A DNA stretch of 64,000 nucleotides from Macrocystis pyrifera (lineage: Eukaryota; Sar; Phaeophyceae; Laminariales; Laminariaceae). The notes beneath the pieces were generated by a model. The model worked only from the letters and a program-made list of their open reading frames with translations. It was not told the origin of the DNA and ran no database searches. Made by a program: the position numbers and the translations under genes. Shown piece after piece: positions 32,997 to 44,236 of this stretch (positions are counted from its first letter, which is position 1; the number at the start of each line of letters is the position of its first letter). Where the stretch lies: positions 11,797,427-11,861,426 of the forward strand of contig JASSKH010000010.1 in the NCBI GenBank assembly GCA_031763025.1, read 5' to 3'.

Positions 32997-34889
32997 CTGA
33001 TGGAGTTCATGGCTTGTCGTGATGTGCATCACATCAAGAGAGTGCAAGTTGAGAGTTTCCTACCTCGAACTGCGCGATTGTAGCCGGGGGGGACGAGGCG
33101 ATTTACATAGGGCACGGAATCGTCCCATGCGTGGACCCCACTCAGGGCGGCTGTGACCTGTTCTCCCGTCTCTCAAGAAAACCAGGTAGTCACAAGTATG
33201 GAAGGCGAAGGAAATAAAACAAGTGTTCAAAGTCGAAGACGAGGGATAAGTCACGGGGTTTAGAATCGCAGTGCCGTGTTCTCGTGAGTCGCAGACCGTC
33301 AATTCTGGGGGGCTTGCAGCGAACGGACAAGCCCACCCGGAGCGCCGCCTGATTCAACGCGCCGTTTTACACTTTTGTCGCGGGGAAGTGCAGGGCGCAT
33401 CCAAGAAAACATAGGTTATGAACGAATTGCTGAACGGTGTGCTTATTGGCGTGGAGCTAAGGAGGCGCCGGTCGGTGAAGTTGTTCTAGCAGCAGCGCTA
33501 AACGAACTCAGTGGGGAGCCCTGCGTCAAGGGGCTGGGCTGCAGACGGCCGGGTCATATCGTTCGGAGGGAAAGTACAGTAGTCACGGAGACGGAAGCCT
33601 CTCAGTACAGGTATAATTGAGAACATGGACGTCAGGAAGCAGAGCTAGGGATCCGGTATACAGTGCGCGTCGGGCTCGAGAAGAATCGGGGAAGCAACAC
33701 GCAGCTATGGCGGCGCGAGGAATACCGAAGTTGGACCCCCGACGTGCGAGAAATAGGGAAAGGAGAAAACTCAGCCTCCTCCGTGCTCGCGAAGATAGGG
33801 CAGAACAACGAGCGGAATTGTTAGGAGGAAGAGCGAACATACTGCTATTGTTCAGGCTGGCCGTCTTGTTGTGTGATAGTTACACAACCCCGCAGGGGAA
33901 GAGAGCGGGGCATTAGTTCGAATTAGCCTGACCCCTTAAGCCCCGCGGGGTTTCGTGCTGGTGGATACCGGTACAAAATACGGTGCGCCTCACGGCGGAT
34001 TGACGGGTTAGGATGTACCAAAATGTAGCGTTACGTAGATTTGTGGAGTTCGTGGAGGCGGAAATAGTCTCGAATAAAGGTTGAGGGAGTATATAGCGGG
34101 TAATATTGTCGCTACTAGTGGTAATGATGCCCAAACAGACCATCACGCTGATGACAGTTTTAACATACCCCGCGGGAAACTGGCTCTGCCGTGCGCCACC
34201 CGACTCCCCGAGCCCGTACGATCGTACCACACCTGCTGGGCCAAACGGCAGCCCTCGGTGTCCCTGGCGGACGAACGAGCGACGACGTCCAACCAGGCGA
34301 GCGGGGAGGGGCTCCTTGACGAGAGTTTGATTCATGATTTCGTCGTTCCTTTCGCAGCAACATCAAGCACAAAACGATGTTCTCGTCGTTTCTCACGGGA
34401 GGTGGTCCCGGGCGTATTGCTTCCGTGCGTTCTTCTCGTTTGACTTGAAGAGGTATATATCCGGTAGAGGGAACAGGGGTCGACGGCACGCCCGCCAAGA
34501 AGGTGTAGTATCAGGCTAGCAATCGCTGAAGGAGCCTCCGCAAGAGGCTGTAACCCCATCCCCCGATCATCGACATTCATCCGACGAAAACAAAATCCTC
34601 CATCTGTTCGCTTGGAGAAGGTAATTTTCTGACATAATCGACAAGAAGACGGCGGACAAAAAAAAACCATTCCGAGGCCGACGAAGGCGGCCAGACCCTT
34701 CATCGCTTGCCTTTGTTTCGGTATGTAGTGCCTGCCGTGGGGGCCAAGGAACCCCGTCGGGAGAATGGATGGTTTCAGGCATTCATCCCCGCGGGAAGCG
34801 GAAAGACACAAACAGTCCGGTGGTTGTTGGGACTGCACGGCATGTCGTTTTTATCGGTTAGGTGCTGGGTGGTGTATTATCCCGGGATC

Positions 34890-35080
34890 CTCAAACAACT
34901 TCCCTCAAGATCTCCGGATCAGATCTCCGCTTCAAGTTATACGCCTCGAGATCTCAAGATGGCCGAATAAAATCTGCGCGTCAGATCTTACACCTCAAGA
35001 TCTCAAGATCTCTGCTTCAGATGCCCGTTTCGGATTATCCGCCTCAAGATCTCCGCCTCAGATTTGTTTGGTGGCCTGGG
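34890..35080. repeat. GATCTC/CTCAAG minisatellite
   Basis: Imperfect repeats of CCTCAAGATCTC and CCGCTTCAGAT in irregular order over about 190 bp. AGATCT palindromes recur. Confidence 0.7.
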
Positions 35081-35232
35081 ACTTACAGTCGTAGTGCCGA
35101 CGGAAAACCTCTGCAAGAGATAAACTCTTAGGAATTACAGTGATTACGAAAGCCAGCCTCTTGGTCAGCATTCCGGCTTCTTATGTTACTTTGCATACTA
35201 CAGTGTATCAATCCGTTCAGGACTACAGCCCT

Positions 35233-35299
35233 CTGCAGTCCCGTTTGGGGAACAAACTACTTAGAATTTGAGTGGTTTGTCCCCCAAACGGGTCTGCAG
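35233..35299. mobile_element. Foldback hairpin element, copy 1
   Basis: Arms at 35233-35257 and 35275-35299 match in inverted orientation at 23 of 25 positions (CTGCAG...CAAAC), with a 17-bp loop. The related copy at 35774-35872 shares arm sequence and a TACTTGAAATTTGA-like loop, indicating a small non-autonomous foldback family. Confidence 0.75.
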
Positions 35300-35773
35300 G
35301 TCTAAAAGGGTTAACAAGCATCCTGCACTACCGTACTCAAATGTACGCCCTTGTAATAGACGCGAGCTAAGAGCAGGCACTTTTTACGAAGCCCCCTTGT
35401 TTGAGGAGCTCAATACCTCAACGCCTGCAGTAGTAGCACCCCAAGAAAACTAACTGACTTTGAGGAAAATATTTAGGGCTGAATCCGACGAGCAATCCTG
35501 CGACCTACAAGTTTAAGTTTTAATATGAACCCCTTCGAGACACCCGAGACAGCGGCCAAACCAAAGAGAACTTTTTTTTTGCTGACCGTCTACCCGCAGC
35601 GCGAGCGCCCAGTAGTACGGGCAGTACGGGCAGGATCATGTTGTGCCCGTGCCGTACGACTGCTTGTATCGTCACTCGGGTACCAATTTTCATCGATCCT
35701 CCAATCACGCAGACGCCGTTTCTGAAACCTTAGGCTTGTTTCGTTAACCTCCCCCCTCTGATGTCCCAAGAGG

Positions 35774-35872
35774 GTTAATCCCTTCAGAACCGCAGTCCCG
35801 TTTTGGCGACAACCTACTTGAAATTTGACTAGTTTGTCCCTCAAAGGGGACTGCGGTTCTAAAAAGGTTAAC
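35774..35872. mobile_element. Foldback hairpin element, copy 2
   Basis: Inverted arms of about 40 bp (35774-35812 and 35832-35872) begin and end with GTTAA/TTAAC and share GAACCGCAGTCCC. The loop resembles that of copy 1. A possible partial third copy lies near 41660-41715. Confidence 0.75.
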
Positions 35873-36195
35873 AGGCTTAATAGGTATCGGACGAGGAACA
35901 ACGGTGTACAACACACAAATGATGTACCGCCGGCTAGGTCCTCGGTAACCAAGTGCTATGACCCCCGTTTTCACAAATGTTTCGGCCAAGTGCTGCTCCT
36001 ACCGCTATCGTCGAAGCTCGCGTCAGCACCCGATTACTTCGTACATTAGTACGCGCTGTAGTTTTCACTGGTAGAGTACAGATTATATGCGGGCCGACGA
36101 GGGGAAGGAAGGGCCGAACGACGTTTTCTCGCCTTAAAAATACAAGGCACGAACCGTGGTAGGGAAAAGCGAGAAGAGGAGAGAAAAAAGAAGGG

Positions 36196-36306
36196 CTATT
36201 AGGGGGGACCATAGCAAATAGGACCTACGGTACACACCAAAAGCTACATATTTCCCTATTTTTACGTACAATATTTGGTCATATTTACTATGGTCCCCCG
36301 TAATAG
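36196..36306. mobile_element. 111-bp MITE-like element with TIRs
   Basis: Terminal inverted repeats of about 24 bp: CTATTAGGGGGGACCATAG at the left, and CTATGGTCCCCCGTAATAG at the right, with few mismatches. The interior is AT-rich and non-coding. Size and structure fit a miniature inverted-repeat transposable element. No clear target duplication was identified. Confidence 0.7.
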
Positions 36307-36659
36307 CAGAATGAATGGGACGAAAAAAAGTAAAAGGAACAAGCAGTGCATTGGCCCAGCTTCGACACAATGGTTGATTTAGGCTTCACATTAGCCGTAA
36401 CAACAAACGCGCAAGAAATAACGTCGGAACGGAGATGCGATGAAGATTTAGTGCGTACAATACTACTATCACCCCTTTTGTTTGAAAACTTGGAGGAAAG
36501 ATGTCACCACAGCTGCGAGGTCTATTTTTTCAAATAGTTTCGTACAGATATGATATGTCACCTATTCATAGCTGTGAGCACGACCGACTGAGCGTCTATT
36601 TCTTGAAATTTGATACAGCTGTGTGTACTAATTCGGTCGTATGTAGAAGCTCGGGGGTC

Positions 36660-37620
36660 CACATTTCCTTTTTTTGTATTTACTTCTATGGAAGCTACCA
36701 CGTTTCCATGGAAATGGAGTATACATCTACGTAAGTAAATTTACTTCCATGCAAGCTCCAATTTTACTTCCATGGGAGTAAAAAATATCCATGGAAGTGA
36801 ATTTTATTTCTCCGGCAGTTTTTTTACTTCCATGAAGAAAGTAAACGTTTCTTCCACGGAAGTATGTAGAAACTTCCCCCGTTGGTGACAGTGGAAGCTT
36901 CCACCAACTTCCACCAACTTCCACTAACCGAGCATTTCACAACCACAGTCGTGCTGCGGAAGTCCAGATTAACTTTCAGAAGAGTCCACTGGCGTCCATT
37001 ACTTCCACCAGCTTCCAAAGGCTTCATTACTTACATGGAAGCAAACATGGGAGAAACGTTTTACTTCTTTCCACGGAAGTTGTTCAGAACACACTGGAAG
37101 ATTTTTGACTTCCGTGGAAGTGTTTTCATATGTTTCTTTCATCGAATAAATTGACATCCATGGGAGATTTTTGCTGCCTTAAAAGTGTGTTTACTTCCAC
37201 AGCTTCTGGGATCAACGTGACTGATGGTCCTCCGGCGGCTGCTGCCGGCATCTAAATATACGCCTGCACCTTGTGAATGGGAACAGGGTGTCAAATGAGA
37301 AGGGCCAACTGTGGGATGAAGGTACTAAGCGGGAGCAGGACAGAAGGGAGATTGGTATAATGTATCCCGTGGAGGAAGATTCCACGGAAGCTCTACACAA
37401 TTTCCATGAAAGTGAACCCAAAAAAATCCATTCCGTCTATTTCCTGCTTCCATGGAAGCGGATATCCCCAATATTTTTCATGGAATCAAAATCCGACTTC
37501 CATGGGAGTTTTTTTTTCACATTTCATTAAAGTACATTTTACTTCCATGAAAATAACGCTTCCATGGAAGTACTTTTTAGAGCTTTACTTCCATGGGAGC
37601 TACGATGGAAGTGAACTCAA
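36660..37620. repeat. TTCCATGGAA palindrome cluster, copy 4
   Basis: Repeated TTCCATGGAA and TTCCACGGAAG motifs plus GGAAGCTTCCACC runs. A non-repetitive insert lies at about 37210-37370. Confidence 0.75.
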
Positions 37621-38348
37621 GAGCATCACAATACGAGAGATCGAAGCTGGGTCACGTCGCAAACAATACTACAGTACACTGCATATTGTGGCAAGCGGTG
37701 AACGGTATGTGCCAGTCGGCCGGGTTTTTCCCGGGACCAACAGAACGCCTCTTCTTCACTGTCGTATAGGGCGCGAAACTCAAGATTATCTTGGTACGTG
37801 TACTACTGTAGAGGCCTTTGTAGGCGTCCGTACATAGCGAGCGACGAACGATTGGAGATTTGCACCAATGTAAGTAAGACCGTCCACGTACGCATAGAGC
37901 GAGCGCGAAGCGGTGCGAGAGCCGTACGTACGCCATGGTGCGCGTGCGTGGCATGTCGTACATCTCGCCGCGATGTTCCGTATGGCGATTCGAACACGCC
38001 AGCGCACCCGGCAGTCCAGAAATCTTCGTATATGTACAGGACGATGCTGAATACTGTGTTTTTTGTTGGTCACGTCTCTCTATTGAAGCCGCAAGAGTCG
38101 ACGGTGTGACCTTTTTCGGGGCCCGGATGAATAAGGAAGAGAGCGTGCAGCAGCACCACGAGTGGTATCCCCATGTTGCTCGTGTGTCATACAGGTACGT
38201 AGCACCCTGCTAGGTTATAGTTCAGACGCACGCCCCGTACCCCAGCAGCAGCCCGGGCTTGTTCGAGTGATCGATGCGACAATCCCCATTTTTTTTATTT
38301 CAACACCGCTGGTTCACGCCTCGGGCAGAGAGATTATCGATTCCTACT
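37621..38348. other. Intergenic, no gene recognised
   Basis: Overlapping short frames on both strands (37652-38213) without similarity to a family I know. Confidence 0.4.
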
Positions 38349-39299
38349 TCATTTATTATATTATTATTTTTTTATTATTATTTGCCTTCTGACAATGTGC
38401 AGGGCGTTTTTCATTCAAGATGAAAAAACTAACATAATTCGTCGAACACCCTCAATATTATCCAACCTTTTCTCCTTCCTTGCGTATACTCAATTGAATA
38501 CGCACTACCTTTTACCGGTATATTTTCACTGACTATGTATCTATACGCCCTGCGTCCTACTCCGTATCTACATTCCATCCCCACGCCATTGGAAGTAGTC
38601 CTCCCTCCTCCTCTCTTCTCCCCCTGGCGGCCTGTCGGTCTCGAAGGGCGAGCTTATATCGGTGCACCCGGCGCGAGATCGCGACCTGGGTGGTCACCGA
38701 TATGATCTGGAAAAGATGCTCCTTACAAACCCCTTTTCTTGCTAGAGATCCCCCGTCCGTTCCTCCGATGATGCTCGTTGCCAGCTGGTCAATGAAATCG
38801 CTGCCTTCCTTCCCGAGGCGTCCAAAGCTTTCCACCGCGAGGGTGACAAGTTTATGGCTGCGCTCGTCGAAGGACACTTGTCCTGCACGAGCGTAGTGGT
38901 TGCGCTTTCGCGCCTCGGAAGTGGAGGCAGCTGATCCGTCTCGATCAGCGCTGCCAGCCCGCATGTGGACTCTCGCTTGGGGGTCTGCGTGCGTGATGTC
39001 GAGGAGTATCGCCTTGTTACGGTACTCTGACGACGTAGCGTCTCGGAGGCCTCCCCTCTCGATCACTATATCCATGCGGAGGTTTCTGTCGGCGTTGAGG
39101 GCGCTCCGCTTTCCGTTTGATGGCGGATGGACAACCGCTTGAAGGTGCGGGACAGCGCGTGGACTAGCGGCTGATGCTGGTTTACCTGCGCGCCTGCTCG
39201 GTGGCATGTGCGCGCGTGACGCGTGGTGACATCCGTCGCTTCGCAGCAGGGGCACCTCGTCGCTATGGGCTCCTCCATTCCCAGAAAGCGCCGTCCCAT
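38349..39299 (-). pseudogene. 5'-truncated R2-like non-LTR retrotransposon, C-terminal part
   Basis: On the minus strand a CCHC motif (CPCCEATDVTTRHARTC, C-x2-C-x8-H-x3-C) is encoded near 39250. It is followed, after one frame change, by the frame 38557-39255. That frame contains RMDIVIERGG and then AILLDITHADPQA, a pattern fitting the R/K-P-D...D-V/I-T core of the restriction-like endonuclease of R2-type elements. The order CCHC then REL nuclease matches the R2 C-terminus. No RT domain lies upstream, so the copy is 5'-truncated, as is common for target-primed insertions. An A-rich tail on this strand (about 38349-38390) fits the 3' end. Confidence 0.6.
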
Positions 39300-39405
39300 A
39301 GATATTATCTACTGTAGATCGTATAGATACCTGGTACCTGGTGTTTCAAAAGGCAGATCTATTCACGAAGATTGTACTGGCACGATTGAGCCCGTCATGT
39401 TGGCG

Positions 39406-39493
39406 TGGGTGGGTGGATGGGGTGGGTGGGTGGGTGGGTGGGTGGGTGGGTGGGTGGGTGGGTGGGTGGGTGGGTGGGTGGGTGGGTGGGTGG
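39406..39493. repeat. (GGGT)n microsatellite
   Basis: About 20 units of GGGT, nearly uninterrupted. The minus strand reads PPTH in open frames, which are artefacts. Confidence 0.95.
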
Positions 39494-40001
39494 GACCCGT
39501 GCAATAGTCCGCCTGATCTGCAGCAGCAGTCCATAGCGCATGTTTCCTCTCGGTTAGGTCTGAGGTGTACCACTTGTGCAAGGCTCTGCACAACAACCCT
39601 CTCACGACGGCACGTGGGAACCAGGTGATTAGTGCAGATCATGATCTACATGTAGATCATGATGATCTGATCCGAGGGGTGCACTACTGCTTCTCTCGCG
39701 AGTCCTGTACCACACATGTGATTCCAGTAAGATAAGACCCCATCCCCCCCCCCCACCAACCCCCGCCCTCTCAGACAGATTTATGCGACGGCCGCGGCAG
39801 GCAGCACCTAAAGTTTTCGAGGCTCCTGACTCTGAAAGTCTGAAAGCTCTGCAACATCAATCATATCAGAGTAATTGACACCCTCAACCCAAATTTGACA
39901 AAAAAAGAGACAAATACCGGCACTGCTGATACCAGGTATCTTGGGACTTCAAAGGGAGGATCATATACAATTGGAATATATGCCCTGCTGTTCCCTAGGT
40001 A

Positions 40002-40464
40002 TTGCCATAAACTACAAGGTTGGACGGAGGTATGGAAATTCTCTCGTGACGTAGATACTTGCTACGTAGAATGTTGCTTGTTTGAAGATGCTGCTGTTGC
40101 CGCTATTTCGAAGCAAAAAACCAAAACATATTATCACAGTCGCATCGCGCAGATCACGATGACCTCGACGTGTCGCGAACACACCCATACCAAATAAAAC
40201 GCCGCAGTAAAATCCAAGATGACAAAAGACAGGTGTTGCCATAAACTACAAGGTTGGACGGAGGTATGGAAATTCTCTCGTGACGTAGATACTTGCTACG
40301 TAGAATGTTGCTTGTTTGAAGATGCTGCTGTTGCCGCTATTTCGAAGCAAAAAACCAAAACATATTATCACAGTCGCATCGCGCAGATCACGATGACCTC
40401 GACGTGTCGCGAACACACCCATACCAAATAAAACGCCGCAGTAAAATCCAAGATGACAAAAGAC
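40002..40464. repeat. Perfect tandem duplication, period 234 bp
   Basis: The 229-bp segment 40002-40230 (starting TTGCCATAAACTAC) is repeated without visible change at 40236-40464. Identity implies a very recent duplication or an assembly duplication. The open frames inside are identical in both copies, and I recognise no protein. Confidence 0.92.
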
Positions 40465-42764
40465 ATACAAGTAGACTTTCCGCCGATTATCGTTACGTAC
40501 ATACACCCCGTAAACAAAACTCTGTCGACCAAACAGATAATATAAATGTAGCTGCGCAGAACTTGAAGGGCTGGACGCGCCGTGCGGCATTTCTGACAAA
40601 TGCGTGTCAGCAAAAAGAGGGAAAGAAGAAGGCAAGCAATCCTATTAACAATCGAGAAGCAAAATATCACCCGCAAAATCAAAACGTTCCAACACACATG
40701 TAAACAACACGTGAGACGTTCAAGGCCGCGGTACGTCGGACTCGAGTCGGCAGGGCACAGCTAGCTGTGCTCCCCACGTCGTAGTGGCCAGGACTTCGGT
40801 AAAGCGGAGGCATGATCGGTCCCTGTCTAGTTGGTTCGATTGTCTCAGAGCGTTCTTGGCTTGCGCGCTCATGGTAGTTAGCACTACGGTATGCTGTCGT
40901 TTGTGCCTGGGGAACAGGCAAGGTCATAGACTTTCGAAGGTAGCCATACATAAACTGGAAACCATGCAGAAGACGCAGCCGCCGCAGCGCCCGCAGTCGC
41001 CGCAGGGGGCGGAAACGGCCCAGAGCTCCCGTACGCCGCAAAAACAAGTCCGGCTCAGACCCGCAAGGGGAAACCGAAGGGCAAAAACAAATATGTGGAC
41101 CACAGAGAGGGTCCGACCGAGACCCCGTCCGCTAAGCGCCAGCATGTATGTCGAGAAGATGGGACCACAGAGAGGGTCCGATCGAGACCCAATATATAAC
41201 GCCGACATTCGATGAAAATCGACGAGCAGTGGGAAAGCCGAACCCTATGCGCCATAAAAATTAAGGCACGTACTGGGGGGGAGAAGGGACGACACCTGTG
41301 ACCATGGCTTGTCGAGAAGACCGCTGATGATAAAACCTCCTACGAGTTAAGCTGGAAAATGAAAGTGATGAAGAAAAAAAAAAAAACGATTGCGGCATAG
41401 GCTACAGGCCGTTACGTGGCTGAGGGGTGATGCAATGGTTGGGCTGGTGTCCGAGTTAACTGCTCGTAGGCGGTTGTTAGCCCCAAAGGCTATCAATGAT
41501 TGGTCTGGCCGATATCTCGGGGTCAAAAGAGGGGTTACTAACCCGAAGGAAAAATAAACATACACACGCACACACCTCCATGTGTATAAGGTGTACATAC
41601 AGTACGGCGAATGATACAGAAAAAACACGATTCAGATTAAGCAGCCCCTCGGTTGCAAAACCCCTTAAGGGGAGGCGACTCTCGTTTTGGGGGGAATAAC
41701 TACTTGAAATTATAGTTAGATACGTACCAGGTATTTGTTGGCAGTGAGTGCAGGCAGGGGTGCACGAAAAAAAAAAAAAAAAAAAAAAAGACAAAGAAAA
41801 GCCATACTCGCCATGTCGGAAGTGAAAACAAACTGGCGGGTTAGGATTTTAGTCAGAAATGAAATAGTACACTTTTTTTCTTCATTTTTCTACTTCATTT
41901 TAGTATACCCCCCTGCCTGGGACTAAAAAAAGCGAAGTGGGGTGTATCGTTTTTTTTTTCGTGTACCCTGTTGGTGCAGCTCTTAAAGGGTCAAGCAGTT
42001 CCGTCAGCCAAAAAAATTCGGCGTGAAGAAAAAAAAAAAGGTTTTTGTAGCGCGCGTCTCCCAAAGGAGCTATCCTCATCGTTGTGTTGTCGCAAGTAGC
42101 CTACTTACCGGACGGGGTTGATGCCACAGGCTTTATCCCTGCGTTTCCCCTTTCAAAATCCCAAAAGGGATGGGGGGGTAGATCTATCGTTGTCGTCGTA
42201 AAGTACTCCGTTTATGGAGGTTAGCACCACGGGTTCTCCCCCTCCCCGCAGCCTTCGATAAAACACGGGGGGGGGACGGGGGGGGACGAGACGCAAGAAC
42301 CCCCAGGGAACATCGCCAATCCGAATGGAGCATCTCGAGAATTGAAAACACACACACGACGAGACACAATCAAGCGAAGTCGTAGTCCGTCCACGACAAG
42401 ATCGAAGGCATCACCAATCGACATCCAACTTTTATATTCCGCGTACGCACACGATCCATACGAAACGATGAACAAGAAGAACAAACACATCAAGAAGAAG
42501 ACAAGTAAGAGCCGGAGCAGCACGTGAGCGCGCATTCAAACCAGCACACCTACAAAACACGAGCAACGTTGACAAAAACATCAAAATTTCGGCACCACGT
42601 CTCCAAACAAACCCCCACGACATGCCACGCAAACCTCTTGAGACAATCCTACATCGCTATGACTACTACTACTTGAGTGCCAGGTAGCTCTTTCCCGTCG
42701 ATTACCGCCTGCTGCTCACTAAAGACCTACGGCATGTGGACAAGACAACGCCTCTATGGAGGGC
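40465..42764. other. Region downstream of the transporter gene
   Basis: No recognised gene. It contains a 64-bp period duplication of GACCACAGAGAGGGTCCGA (41098 and 41162) and long A runs (for example 41767-41789). It should include the 3' UTR and polyadenylation site of the minus-strand transporter gene. Confidence 0.45.
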
Positions 42765-43029
42765 TCACGCCCCCACATCCCATGGCCGAAACGACTCTTG
42801 GAGAGCTTCACGTTCCCACGTCGCCTGCCCCCCCCCCCTGCTCCCGCTCCCGTACTCGATCCCAATCCGACGCAAGGTGTCGATGGTCCCCGATCCCATG
42901 GCAAAAACCCCGCCAGCTAGGATAATTCTGTTCAGAACGGTCCGTCCGAGGCTGAGGGGAAACCCGGCATCCCTTTCCAGTCTAGAGTAGCACAAAGTAG
43001 GCAGGATGAAAGCTAGGAGAGAGCAACAG
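42765..43029 (-). CDS. Transporter last exon
   Basis: 265 bp. The acceptor is CCTCCTCGCAG at the end of a long pyrimidine tract, and its first base completes the Ser codon left by the previous exon. It encodes CCSLLAFILPTLCYSR (TM10 region), a short loop, then NRIILAGGVFAMGSGTIDTL (last TM, ending in the family-typical GTxxxL). A Gly/Ser-rich tail ends at TGA 42767-42765. A G run in the tail makes the exact C-terminus uncertain. Confidence 0.85.
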
Positions 43030-43107
43030 CTGCGAGGAGGTAGGAAGGAAGGGAGAGCGCAAAAAGACGCGCAGCGCGGAAGAATAATATATTTTTTAAC
43101 GGGGGGA

Positions 43108-43710
43108 CTGTACTCGACGATTGACGGACGGGGGCGAGGGGACGAGGGGGGGCCGTAGTCGGATGACCATAGACCCTCGCATCCCTACAATGCCTGGACG
43201 GAGTACGTCGGGTCGGGTTTTCACCGACCAGGCAGACATTGCTTGCACCAAGCGCGATGCGTCGTGAGGTGTCCGGCGAGTCGCATGAAGTGTGCATCCT
43301 ACTAAGAACCGCTTTAGAGGCGGATTTTCTTGCATATGGATGAAAGCTTCAATGAGTTAATTTAATTTGCGGTGTAGCCAGTTCCAGAGGCAGCAATTTG
43401 AGTACGACGTAACTAACCGGCCAGGGGGGGGGGGGGTACTCATTTGGTGCTTACCTTAAGTCATTTGACCATTGACCACGTATCCCTTTCGAGACAGCAC
43501 CGTTCCTACTCCTAATAGCGACATTTCCTACAGTTTGGTCGCTCATTACGTTTTTGCCAGACTTGTTTCTATACCTGGTACTGTGTAACTGACTCGCGGG
43601 TGCCTTACCACAAAAACTACGTGATACGACAATTCCCCTTGCGCGGAGCAAAGCTTCTCCACCCCGCACAAATCGTCTAATTCGACCACCAGCTGTGACC
43701 GACCGCTGAA
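43108..43710 (+). repeat. Intron-associated repeat, copy A
   Basis: Lies wholly in the last intron (43848-43030). The core 43141-43435 matches the copies at 48.2, 61.7 and 63.4 kb (ACCATAGACCCTCGCAT, GGGTTTTCACCGACCAGGCAG, GGCGAGTCGCATGAAG). A distal segment (about 43575-43700: ACTACGTGATACGA, TCTAATTCGACCACCAGCTG) matches the far ends of the 61.5- and 63.9-kb copies. About 130 bp with a G run lies between. It begins 79 bp from the acceptor of the last exon. Confidence 0.85.
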
Positions 43711-43848
43711 ACAAGAAACAAAATAAACTGGGAGGGGGAGATAATCAGAGGTATTCAAAGGCGGGAAGGAGGGCAAATGGTTCATCGGAATGGCTAATGA
43801 GCCGACGCCAAACTGCACCACATCGCAACGGACTGCACCGCACCGCAC

Positions 43849-44013
43849 CTGCTGCCGATGAGGGAAACGAACAGACCGAAGTTGGGGACCGCGCACGCGA
43901 GCACTCCCGTCCCGACCACGATTCCCGCGCGAAGGGCGTTCCGATCTCTCCCATAAGATGGAGACTGGCGCCTCAACCACTTCAGCTCCAGCACCTCCCA
44001 CACGGGCACCATC
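43849..44013 (-). CDS. Transporter exon 6 (of those visible)
   Basis: 165 bp. Acceptor ATGATGCAG; its first G completes ATG with the preceding exon's AT. Encodes MVPVWEVLELKWLRRQ, a hydrophilic loop, then AGIVVGTGVLACAVPNFGLF and VSLIGS, matching the family TM8-TM9 segment that ends in LVGS. Donor GTGCGG is weak but the phase is right on both sides. Confidence 0.88.
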
Positions 44014-44035
44014 CTGCATCATTGGTCGGATGGAG

Positions 44036-44236
44036 AAAAAACTCACAATTCACAAATCCAATTTTAAAGTTCAATTTCCGGATTCCTCAATTCAAATTAC
44101 AAAATTCCATAAAAAATACGAAAACTTCAGAGTTCAAATTCAAATTCAAATTTGAAATTCAATACTGAAAACTAACATCCGAAAAAATAATCCAACATTC
44201 TAGAGCGCAAAATTCAAATTCGAAATTCAAAGAAAA
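44036..44236. repeat. AATTCAAATT-rich minisatellite in intron
   Basis: Repeats of TTCAAATTCAAA with variants in the 1.25-kb intron between exons 5 and 6. Confidence 0.7.

Larger units (their letters stand above)
29891..35200. other. Intergenic, no gene recognised
   Basis: Short frames only. Notable contents are a TCGGTCGGTTT-rich degenerate stretch (30000-30300), a G36 run (32961-32996), TACCWGGTA palindromes (31287-31295, 31601-31609) and an AGATCT/CTCAAG minisatellite (34890-35080). Confidence 0.45.

Noticed and set aside
39346-39642. Pro-Thr-His repeat protein
   Set aside because: Translation of the (GGGT)n microsatellite.
42765-42995. Actin-related protein exon (NRIILAGG resembling the actin-family IVLSGG)
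   Set aside because: Splice phase and the adjoining CCSLLAFILPT segment place it as the final exon of the AAAP transporter.
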